From Pelagomonas calceolata (taxonomy: Eukaryota; Sar; Pelagophyceae; Pelagomonadales; Pelagomonadaceae), in the NCBI GenBank assembly GCA_918797485.1, contig CAKKNE010000003.1, positions 3,968,001-4,032,000 of the forward strand: a stretch of 64,000 bases of DNA, read 5' to 3'. This document shows, piece by piece, positions 48,597 to 57,163 of the stretch. The translations under genes and the position numbers were made by a program. Under the pieces are notes generated by a model that saw nothing but the letters and a program-made list of their open reading frames with translations, had not been told where the DNA came from and searched no databases. The stretch's first letter is position 1. Every line of letters starts with the position of its first letter.

Positions 48597-49625
48597 CTAG
48601 CAGCTCTCCCCCTCAAACAACGCCGCGCCGGCGTAGTAGTAGATCAGGCTGATGACCATGACGCCCGAACCGAGCACGTTCGCGGCCCCAATCGGCGACC
48701 CGAAGCAAATATAGGACGCCAACGACGTCGCCGGGATGCTGAGAGCGGTAGCATACGTTTTGGCGATGGAGTCAGCGTACCGCAACAAAAAGGACACCGC
48801 CAGGCCACAACTACCGTTCGCCACCACCACGACGCACGCCCAGCCGTTGAAGCCGTGAAACAGCGACGTCGAGGCGGAAGGACCGATCTCGTTGCGATAG
48901 ATCAAAGCGCATAGATTAGCTAAGATGCCAAATACATATAACTGGACGTTCTGGAAGTGGATCGACGCCTTGTTGCCCTTCATGAAGGCCTCCGTAAAAA
49001 CACCCATCGTCGCACTTAGAAAAACACAGACGAGCGCCGACGCGTAGCCGAACAAAGCCCCTTCGAACAAATGATCCGAAGTCGACGTTAATTGCGACAC
49101 CGCGGCGCCGATCGTGAGTAGTGTCAGGGCGAGCCATTTTCCTCTAGATAATTTCCTTGATAGTAAAACTTGACCCGCCAAGCCCGTCGCGACGATCTTC
49201 AAATTCCCGAGGATCTGAAACGTCGGCGCGTCGACATAATATAAAGTAACAAAATTCAGGTTGTTGAGCACTTGGTACGCGACGCCCGGCACGGCGGCCG
49301 TCGCTACGGAAGCGGCCGTGCACTGCAACGCTCGTTTCCGGTCTATTTCGTTTAGAGTTGATAACTCTCTCATGAGAAAAAATGCTGAACACACGATCTT
49401 GAAGGTTTCGGATAATAATGTGGACGCGACGACCTTGTAGGGGTACTCTCGCTGGCCGCCTTTCGACGCGATGGCCGCGAGCGCTTGCGTGACCGAAAAA
49501 GCGCAGAGCAACGCCGCTACCAACGTCGTGGGCAGCTTCGTCTTTTCGGCGGCTGGTTGCTTCATCTTGGGGCGGCTCTGGCTCTCGGGCGTCGCGACCG
49601 GCGCCGCCGGGACGGCCCGTTGCAT
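48597..49625 (-). CDS. nucleotide-sugar transporter (SLC35A / UDP-galactose-CMP-sialic acid type)
   Basis: 342 aa from the ATG at 49625; the open frame extends upstream without an ATG. About ten hydrophobic helices. Family signature: ALQCTAASVATAAVPGVAYQ then VLNNLNFVTLYYVDAPTFQI and LGNLKIVATGLAGQVLLSRK, plus the late FLLRYADSIAKTYATALSI. It exchanges a nucleotide sugar for a nucleotide monophosphate across the Golgi membrane. The exact sugar cannot be told from sequence. Confidence 0.92.
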   Translation of the reverse strand: MQRAVPAAPVATPESQSRPKMKQPAAEKTKLPTTLVAALLCAFSVTQALAAIASKGGQREYPYKVVASTLLSETFKIVCSAFFLMRELSTLNEIDRKRALQCTAASVATAAVPGVAYQVLNNLNFVTLYYVDAPTFQILGNLKIVATGLAGQVLLSRKLSRGKWLALTLLTIGAAVSQLTSTSDHLFEGALFGYASALVCVFLSATMGVFTEAFMKGNKASIHFQNVQLYVFGILANLCALIYRNEIGPSASTSLFHGFNGWACVVVVANGSCGLAVSFLLRYADSIAKTYATALSIPATSLASYICFGSPIGAANVLGSGVMVISLIYYYAGAALFEGESC

Positions 49626-49874
49626 GCGCTTGCGGAGGACGGGCGCCGTCGCTGGTGCTCGGCTATGGAGCTGCTGGGGGCGCACGACGCGTCGGCTAGC
49701 GTCAAGTTCTAGCCTGCTGTAGGAACCGAGATGCCGGGGGGCGGCGCAATGCGGCGTCGACTAGCGTGCTGGCAGCGCTGGCACTCGCTGGACTGCAGCT
49801 TTCCAAACTACTATATAGCGAGCTCTAATAGCGTAAAGCTGCGCTCCCAAAAAAATAATTGCTCCGCAAAAAAA

Positions 49875-49902
49875 GCTAGCGGTGTGTAAGACACTAGCAA
49901 GC
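49875..49902 (+). repeat. dispersed GCTAG palindrome, near-consensus
   Basis: GCTAGCGGTG then TGTAAGACACTAGCAAGC. Identical to the reference except two spacer bases. It lies 250 bp upstream of the sugar-transporter ATG. Confidence 0.9.
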
Positions 49903-50031
49903 AAACTTGAACGCAGTATGCAGCTGTTTGAGTACCGTTCAGTTCGCTAATGGTCCAAAGAGATCAATGGGACACGTACTGGGGGGCGAAAAAATTAATT
50001 TTTTTTAATTCGCGAAATTGACGACGCCACC

Positions 50032-50328
50032 ATGGCGGGCGCGTCGGTGGAATCCTGTCGATTCGTGGTCCTGAGGTCTCCGCGAGGTCGCCTAGGGTCG
50101 TATAATACATGTGCAATCGCCTACGCCGCCTACGCCGCCGCTTCTAGAGTAAGATACATCTCCCATGGTCCTTTGCGCTATACCTCTATTGGCCATGATT
50201 TGCCAAAGATTTCGATCCAGAGCTCTCTGGGGAGCCCCAAGCTCTCGCGCATGCGGCGTAGCCGACTACCCGACCCCATACCTATCCCGGAGGGAGTCCG
50301 CGAGCCGATCTGCATCCGAAAAAAGTAA
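50032..50328 (+). CDS. possible small ORF, unknown
   Basis: 98 aa: MAGASVESCRFVVLRSPRGR start and basic end EPICIRKK. The start context is good and the frame uses AT-richer codons than neighbouring genes. No domain, no signal peptide. It lies in the gene-poor stretch, so it may be chance. Confidence 0.2.
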   Translation: MAGASVESCRFVVLRSPRGRLGSYNTCAIAYAAYAAASRVRYISHGPLRYTSIGHDLPKISIQSSLGSPKLSRMRRSRLPDPIPIPEGVREPICIRKK

Positions 50329-50527
50329 ATAATTTGGGCCCGATGGCGCCCCGTTCCCGTCAAAAACGTCAATTACCCGAGGGCCCCCAGTAGTCGCCGT
50401 AGCGGTCTCGTTGGACCCCATACTACCCCAGCGATAGTGGATTACAAGTATATGCCATCTACATTATAAGAAGGGTACTTTTGGCAGCCCGCGCTCGGGA
50501 CGTGAACATCTTTATCTGGACCTCGCG

Positions 50528-50620
50528 CAAGTCGGTCGATCATGAAATAAATGATCCTGTCCTGGTCCATGGTGATGGTACACGGGCTGATGGTCGCAGG
50601 TCCAGGTCTAACGCCAAAAT
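50528..50620 (+). repeat. diverged direct repeat, copy A
   Basis: Starts CAAGTCGGTCGATC and includes TGGTCCATGGTGATGG and GGTCGCAGG. Aligns by eye with copy B 289 bp downstream; the shared first 14 bases are exact. Confidence 0.5.
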
Positions 50621-50816
50621 TAGCGAGATAGTGGGCTCGCGGCCGAGCCGAGCCGCGCGGAGCATCGTGGGGTCTCAAGCAATGTAGTAGCCGCTCAGGC
50701 CGGTTAGCTGGCCCGTCCCACAACAAAAGCGCCTGAAAATCGAATTTATTTCACAACTCACTGGTCTGGGGCCAATTCAGTGCCCCGCGTACGCACCGTC
50801 GCCCGCGGAGAACGGG

Positions 50817-50910
50817 CAAGTCGGTCGATCGTGAATAGAACAACGGCTTTATGGTCCATCTGGGTAGTTGCGTCGCTGATACTCGCAGGGTTAGGATCTG
50901 AGACCGGCTA
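50817..50910 (+). repeat. diverged direct repeat, copy B
   Basis: Starts CAAGTCGGTCGATC and includes ATGGTCCATCTGGG and ACTCGCAGGG in the same order as copy A. Unit function unknown. Confidence 0.5.
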
Positions 50911-51238
50911 CGCCTAAACGTGGGGTCGCGAAGATGACGAATCGTGCCGCTCTAACGGGTCATCTAAAGTAGTTAGATAAGTGTTCAATCGGCCTAGATG
51001 GACTCTACCCCCAACAAACGGAAGGAAATGAACATAAACGCGAGAGTTGTCTAGTAAAATTCTTTTCCCGCCCTCCGAGCGCGGGCCGTCGGCTCCGGTT
51101 CCGTCGATTATGCATGAAAACTGGGCTGGAGTTGATATGATGTATCATTTGGACGGTAGAAGGCGCCGTCAATCGCTGGTGTATTTTGGCGAGCCGCAAG
51201 ACCTAGTGATCTAGCGTATCGACACACTAGGAATCCGT

Positions 51239-51266
51239 ATATATATATATATATGGATATATACTA
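51239..51266. repeat. TA microsatellite
   Basis: A TA dinucleotide run followed by GGATATATAC. The only clear AT microsatellite seen in the window. Confidence 0.8.
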
Positions 51267-51403
51267 GATGTATACATGTGTACAGGCCTAGGCGGATGGC
51301 TTTTGAAATTAGACCTCTCCGACTGACCCCCGAATAGTGAAGTTCAGAGCTTAATTCCCGCTCTGGCGTCGACGGCGTAGGGACTATGACACCGAATTAA
51401 AAC

Positions 51404-54400
51404 TTACTTGCCCTTCGACCCCCACTTCTTTCTCATCTCCCGCCGCCGCCTGACGGCCTCGGCGCGCTGCTGCTGGGCCAGCCAGGACCCCGCGGCGGGT
51501 TTTTCATTGCGCGCGGCGCGCTGCTCCGCGGCCCGTTTCCGCGCCCGGTCCAGCGCCGTCTCGCGCGGCTTCGACTGCGTCCCGCGCACGTGCACGACCC
51601 TAGGTCTCAACTGCAAGCGCGACGACGACGACGTCGTCGTCCGCGACGACCGCACCATCGGTCTGGGTGAAACGAGGTTGCCGCCGCAGTTGTCGCCGCG
51701 CCCTTCCGACATCGCACTGACATCTTCCAAATCACAGAAGAAGGACGTACCACTACGCGACGACTGATCCGCGCAGACGCGGGGCTCGCGGTAGCCCATC
51801 GTGGCCAACAGTAGCTTCGCCTGCTCGCTGCCCGAGATCTGGCGCCATAACCCGCAGGCCAGGCCCGGCGTGTAGTTGCCCATGAGCTCCGTCGCCGATC
51901 TTTTTTTGATTCTCTTGACGGACGGGTCATCAGACAACTGCTTGGCGCAGTCGATTCTGTTACTATCGACGTTGTCGATCTCGAGGAAGCGGAGCATGGC
52001 CCTTAATGTAGGTTCCGTGCTCCTCACGAGGTCCTCATATCTCAAAACGCGCACGGCCCGTCCGGACGACGCGAGGTCGGCGTGCATCATCGCGTAGCCT
52101 GTGTGAGAGTAGAGTCGACGGTGGACAAGGAAAGGACGCCGCCAAAAGCACGCATCCACTTGCAGCCCATGCACCGCGCGAACATGGCGAACCTAGGGGA
52201 GGTCACGTCGCGCTCGCCCGCGGCGTTCGCGTGGCCTCCCGCTATGCGCCGGTTGTACTCGCTCCAGATCGCGTCGAACGGATGTCGTACCAGCAATATG
52301 ATGCGTTCGGCCGTGGTCTGCGGCATGTACTTCGCCGGGTTCAGGTGCGCCTTCACCACTAACACAGCACCGCTATCCACGCCTTCCGCCGGCAACAACC
52401 TCATGAGGTCAACGTCATCGTAAACCGATCCCGTGTAGTAGCCCGACGCGTGCTCTAACAGTAACCGCGTCCAGGTGTTGCCCGAGCCCGGGAAGGACGC
52501 TAGGACGGCCGGTTTCGAGCTTTCGGGGCGGAATGTCCGCGTCTGGTAGGCGCCGCAGGTTTTTAGCGTTGCAGCTCGCTCGGGGCAGCACTCTTCCAAT
52601 TTCGGCGTCTGCAGCTCGGACCACCACAGCTTCACGATTGTCGAAGACACCGTAGGTAATAAGCAGTCGACGGAGAAGCTACAGGCCATGAGCTTGGGCT
52701 GCACGGCTGCCACTTGACTTTCTGAGGCGGTTTCCGTAAACCTTTCCACTAATAGCGAAGCCACGGCGGTCTTCCGCGTCGCATCGACGATACCAGCTGT
52801 CAAGGACCGTCGTCGTTGGTCCCTTCTTGCCAGCGCTTCGGCTTCGGTCACGCGAGGTGCCCTAAATGTGCGTAAAGGCGGCGTGCCACAGAGAGGCCCC
52901 AGCGCCGCGTACTGCGGCGCGCCGACGCTCCAAGTTAATTGAGCGCCGCCTTGTAAACCCATGGTGCCGAAAACTAAGGAGCGCAACGGTCCCGGCTTGG
53001 AGATTTGTACTGAGGCCGGTATCGTCGGTTCCGCTGCATGAGGCGCCGGCGTTATTGCCTTCCACGTGAACAAGGACGAGCCCCAGGCCGTCTTCTTCTT
53101 CTTCTTTTTGATGAGCGGGGCGTCGTCGTCGGACGCTCGACCACCGGCCATCCGTGGAGCGGGCGTCGTCATTTGTTCGAGCTTCGCCGCCGTCTCGGCC
53201 CCCAGCAGCTTCTCGCGCATCTTCTGGAGGCGCTTGAGGCGATCATCGGAGGCGCCGCGCAGCCTCGGTGGGTCATCGGCGCCGCGCAGCCTCGGTGGCG
53301 GTGCGTCGTCCTGGGCGCCGCGCAGCCTCGGCGGCGTCGCCTCGTAGGCCCAGTCTCCTCCCTTGTTAGGTTCGTCGTCGCCCTCCGTGTCCAGATTCAC
53401 GCCGTCGTCGCCCTGATCGTCGTCGGACTCGTCGCCAGACACGTCCGCCTCGACGCCAGCATCTAACCAATCACCTTCCGGCACCTTGCCCTGGTCGAGC
53501 CACGCCTCGGCCTCCTTCTCAGGGGTGTCATCATCATCATTTTCTGGTGCTAGTTTCGGTTCTCTCGGCGCATCATCATCATGCTGCGCTATTGGCGCAT
53601 CGTCGTCGTCCTGCGTCTTTACGAGCTCGAAGAAGCCCGCTGCTTTCAAGCGCCGGCCGGTCCAGAGGCGCGGGAGCCAGCGGCGGCGGCGGCGGCGGCG
53701 CTCCAGAGGCGGCCTTTCTGACACCGGTTCGTCGACCTGTTCCTGGAAGAAGCTACGAGGCGGCCGCGTCGGCCGCGGCGACGGTCGCCGGGAAGGCCTT
53801 GGGGTGGGCATGAACGTCGGCCGCGGCGTCGCGGGGTACCATTTTCTGGAACCAACGTCCAACGCCGCGACGTGCCTCTGGCAGAAGTGCATCTGCTTCG
53901 GTCTAAAAGCTCGTGATTTGGTCTGGTCGTACAGCATCTGGATGTGTTCTGACGTTGTTTGGGGAGATGCTAATCTAGTTTGATCATCTAGGGTAGTAAC
54001 AGATAGCAGTGGCAATAAAGCGGCCACATCTAACGCTCTTCGACCATTATCGCTCAGCTTGGCCAGCAACTCCGCGACGTCCCGCGTGAGGAGCAGGAAC
54101 CCCTCGGCCAACTGTAAGGGCGGCAGTATATCAGAGGGCGCCACACATTGAAATTTCGTCCAAGCGAACTGAAATAAGGGCCGCTTTTTTATTTCTTCTC
54201 TAATACGATGGACGCAGAGCAGCGACCGGTCGTTCGTCGCCAAGACATGTGATAGTTGTTTTTTTTCTTGTAGAACGCGGCTTATTATTTTTAATTCTGC
54301 ACTAAGCTCGTCGCCTTGACTCAGGACCTCGACGCCCACATCTTTATGACGGTCGTATTCCCGTACCAGATCTTGCTGTAATCCGGTTCTATTCGTCGAT

Positions 54401-54837
54401 TGAGCGTCGACCACAAAAAACTCGTAGGAGACGCCCTCGAGACCTCTGAGCCAGCGCAGCCACGTCCGACGGGCACCCTCTCGACGCTCCGCCCCGTCTC
54501 GGGTTAAGTCGCTCCGGATCGCGATGTGTAGCGTCGTCGCGTCGCACTTCCCGCAGGCTCGTTGTGCGACGGTCACTTCCGAGCTCAATCCATAATGACC
54601 GGCGCGCTGCTGCGCGCTCGACCAGATGCGAGTGAAGAGTCCGCTCTGTTGCGTTGGAGTGCGGTTGCTGAGCATCGGCAGGTGCGACAGCTGCGCGACC
54701 GTGGCTAACAATATCATGCAAGCGATGCCGCCGCGCGCGCCTCGGCCCGCGCCTCTTGGCCGCGGTTTCGTCGGTGACGGTGGGGCGTGGCGCGCGACGC
54801 GCGGCGGGTGGGGCTGCTTCTTGCGGCGCGGGGCCAT
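51404..54837 (-). CDS. type II membrane GT31-like glycosyltransferase fused to a sulfotransferase (two exons)
   Basis: Exons 52152-54837 and 51404-52098 (minus), 1126 aa. After a basic Pro-rich N-terminus one membrane anchor (GIACMILLATVAQLSHLPML) suggests Golgi orientation. Residues about 95-300 resemble GT31 beta-1,3-glycosyltransferases (LHIAIRSDLTRDGAE, RRTWLRWLRGLEGVSYEFFV, SAELKIISRVLQEKKQ), but the DDD metal motif position reads ATNDRS. A disordered acidic middle with three PPRLRGA repeats follows. The C-terminal sulfotransferase has the PAPS 5' loop SFPGSGNTWTRLLLEH, the 3' loop ERIILLVRHPFDAIWSEYNR and VRVLRYEDLV. The intron is 53 nt, phase 1, starting GTGCTTTTGGCGGCGTCC. It probably sulfates glycans; the GT half may be inactive. 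Confidence 0.85.
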
Positions 54838-55290
54838 GCTTCCAGGCTCTCCCCAGTGAGGGACACTTTCTGGTGCGCTCCGCGGACGAGCTGCCCCGTG
54901 CGCAGCAATGCTGCGGCGCGCCCGCGCGACGCAACGGGCTGCGTTTGCCCCGCTGCCGCTGAGGCCTCGGTATCCCGCGCGCCGCGGCGCTTCGGCGCTT
55001 GTGCCTAGTGTCTTACCGCTAGCGCGTACTCAGGCCATAGGAGCGGTCATCGGAGCTAGTGGCGTCCAGGCGTACTCCGAGGAGCGCTCGGTGCCACTAG
55101 CAGCAACGCCCACGCCGAGATCTACAAGGACTCTGTCCCGGTCTGCGACTACTCGGACGGCCACTAGTGGAAGTGAATACATTACAGGCTAACAGTTGGG
55201 GAGCCGGCCGTGTGCGCGGCGGCGAGGGACTTTCTTTTTTTCTTGATCTTTTTTCGGGCGGGGGACGAGGGGAATGATGGTGAGCGACGT
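54838..55290. other. intergenic region upstream of the sulfotransferase fusion
   Basis: About 450 bp. One palindrome copy at 55004-55023 and three more CTAGT/ACTAG half-sites (around 55050, 55097 and 55163). The last 100 bp is the 3' UTR of the bestrophin gene. Confidence 0.45.
55004..55023 (-). repeat. dispersed GCTAG palindrome, compact copy
   Basis: CCTAGTGTCTTACCGCTAGC: the core TAGTGTCTTAC is intact, the spacer short. It lies about 167 bp upstream of the fusion gene ATG. Confidence 0.85.
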
Positions 55291-56898
55291 TCACCGGTGC
55301 AGCGCGAGCGTCTCGTCGATCTCCCGCCCTAACGCGTCCGTGCACTGCGTGAGCTGGAGCGACCGCCGGAACGGGTTCTCGATCAACAGGCCGATTTCCC
55401 GCAGGCCCAAGAGCGCCCACGACGCGAGGCCGACGACGACGGGCAAAACGACGGCCGGCACGGTCGGCGCGAGGCAGAGCGGCAGCGTGAAGCACCACAC
55501 CGACAGGAAGCGCGACGTGTGCCGCGCGTAGTGCAACGGTACCGGTGTCTGCACGATCCGCTCGGCGCGCGCGATCGTGCTTCGTAGATCCGCGACGCGC
55601 TTGAGCAGGTACAACCGCTCTCTGACCGTAAAGGAGTCGTCGGGCGCGTACGATACACTTTTGATCTCCTGGGCGATCTTCGTCGTGATCGCGAGGGGCA
55701 TGTTCGAGGACCGCGCGACGGCGTCGCGCGTCTCGGCGCCCGCCCGCCGCAGCGCGCGCCACAAGTCTAGAGGCGCGTAGTAGGCCGCCAATTCTCGCAG
55801 CCCGACACCGGCTTCGGGATCTCTCGGAGCGTCGTATTTCAGGCGATGGAGCTGGTCCAACGCTTCCTCCGCCTTCAGATCCGTGGGCACGCCCAACGCC
55901 GCGGCGACCTCCGGGCTCTTCCTCAGCGAGCGCACGAAATCGTCGCGCGCGATGACTTCGCCGCTATCCTTACCGCCCATGCGCCGGAAGAGGCGCAGCA
56001 CCTCTTTTTCGCCGACGCAGGCCGCGTCCTTCGCCTCGGCCGCGCTCGGGGCGCCGCCCGACGTCGGCGAGAACCGGAAGCCCTGCAAATGGAGCTGCAG
56101 CGCGATCGGGAACGCTTTCAGGAGCGACGAAATTCGGTCCGCGCGCTGGACGCCGATTTCTCTCCGATATAAACCAGCAAATTCAACAACATCGCGCGCC
56201 GCCGTCGCGACGCTCCCAAAAATGCTCCGGCCGTCCCAGAATCGATTATACGCCGTGTTCGTTCTGAATACCAGTAATAGGGACAGCGCGCCACCGACGA
56301 GCGTGTGCATGCCCGTGCCGAGCGGCTTGACGAAGGGCCGGAAGACGCGGTACCACGCCGCCACCAGGGAGGACCACACGACAATTGACGCGAGCGGGTT
56401 GCTGATGCGTCTCAACACGTACGACTGCGGCCACGTCGAGAGGCAGTGGAGCCAGTCCTTCGACTGCGTCTTGCCCGAGGCGTCCGCAACCGGCGCGAAA
56501 CCGCCCGGTCTCCTCATTTCTAGGTCGAGGCCGAAGGACGAGCCCTCCTCGTCCTCCTTGGTCGTCGCCACATCGTCGACGACCGGAATCTCCAGCGCCA
56601 AGTATGGCTCAATGCTGCTCCGCGCGCCGAAAAGGCCCGACGGCGCCGCCGCCGACGCCGCCGCGTAGATCTTTTCGTCGTCGCCGGCGGTGTCCGAGTC
56701 GCTAATTTCGATTAGCGGTTCTGTGGCGGTGTAGCGGATGACGCTGCGCCGCGTAACCGCGCTGCGGCATGATTGGCTGAGCTGCGACGTGCTGGCAGTT
56801 GTCCGTAATTTTTGCGGAGTGTGGAGCGAAACGGCACCCAAGATCGCCGTCAACGCAATGAAGCACCGCAGGGGCCTCGTACGCGATGCAAAAGCCAT
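55291..56898 (-). CDS. bestrophin-like anion channel with an EF-hand-like insert, probably plastid
   Basis: 535 aa. N-terminal hydrophobic leader (CFIALTAILGAVSLHTPQ) followed by a Ser/Thr-rich transit-like region. Bestrophin core: STWPQSYVLRRISNPLASIV, TLVGGALSLLLVFRTNTAYN, RFWDGRSIFGSVATAARDVV and the late ALLGLREIGLLIENPF. Between the helices, about residues 290-330, lies EVLRLFRRMGGKDSGEVIAR then DDFVRSLRKS, which reads as one EF-hand (helix-loop-helix with GGKDSGEVIARDDF). Plastid bestrophins conduct Cl- or HCO3- across thylakoids and shape proton motive force or CO2 supply. The insert hints at Ca2+ control. Confidence 0.88.
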   Translation of the reverse strand: MAFASRTRPLRCFIALTAILGAVSLHTPQKLRTTASTSQLSQSCRSAVTRRSVIRYTATEPLIEISDSDTAGDDEKIYAAASAAAPSGLFGARSSIEPYLALEIPVVDDVATTKEDEEGSSFGLDLEMRRPGGFAPVADASGKTQSKDWLHCLSTWPQSYVLRRISNPLASIVVWSSLVAAWYRVFRPFVKPLGTGMHTLVGGALSLLLVFRTNTAYNRFWDGRSIFGSVATAARDVVEFAGLYRREIGVQRADRISSLLKAFPIALQLHLQGFRFSPTSGGAPSAAEAKDAACVGEKEVLRLFRRMGGKDSGEVIARDDFVRSLRKSPEVAAALGVPTDLKAEEALDQLHRLKYDAPRDPEAGVGLRELAAYYAPLDLWRALRRAGAETRDAVARSSNMPLAITTKIAQEIKSVSYAPDDSFTVRERLYLLKRVADLRSTIARAERIVQTPVPLHYARHTSRFLSVWCFTLPLCLAPTVPAVVLPVVVGLASWALLGLREIGLLIENPFRRSLQLTQCTDALGREIDETLALHR

Positions 56899-57163
56899 TT
56901 CTTAGGGTGTTAGCTGCATTTATGCGGCAACGCACAGCCACCAATTGTCGCGCGTTCCCTGCATCTCGAGTCGCATCTCGGCGGTCCGCGTCTGGTAGGA
57001 TAGGTCATCACGGAGTCCCAGACGGGGTTTTGGGGGACCGACAAGTGAAAGCAGAGGGATCTGGGACGCCGTTGCGACGCTCCCCATCAACAAGAAGCAG
57101 AGGCGCGCCCCGCGGACGCGCGGTACACGAGCAGTAGAAGGACACCAAGCTTAGGCCCCCAAC
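56899..57163. other. intergenic region
   Basis: About 265 bp between the bestrophin start and the PF20 3' end. No palindrome copy or gene seen. Confidence 0.35.

Larger units (their letters stand above)
49626..51403. other. 1.8-kb gene-poor, AT-richer stretch
   Basis: No recognised gene. Contents: a palindrome copy (49875-49902); an AATTAATTTTTTTTAATT run near 49993; a 98-codon frame at 50032-50328 beginning in a strong context (GCCACCATGGCG) with no similarity to known proteins; two diverged copies of a roughly 90-bp repeat; a TA microsatellite near 51239-51266. Base composition differs from neighbouring genes. It may be a decayed repeat region or contain a non-coding RNA. Confidence 0.5.
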
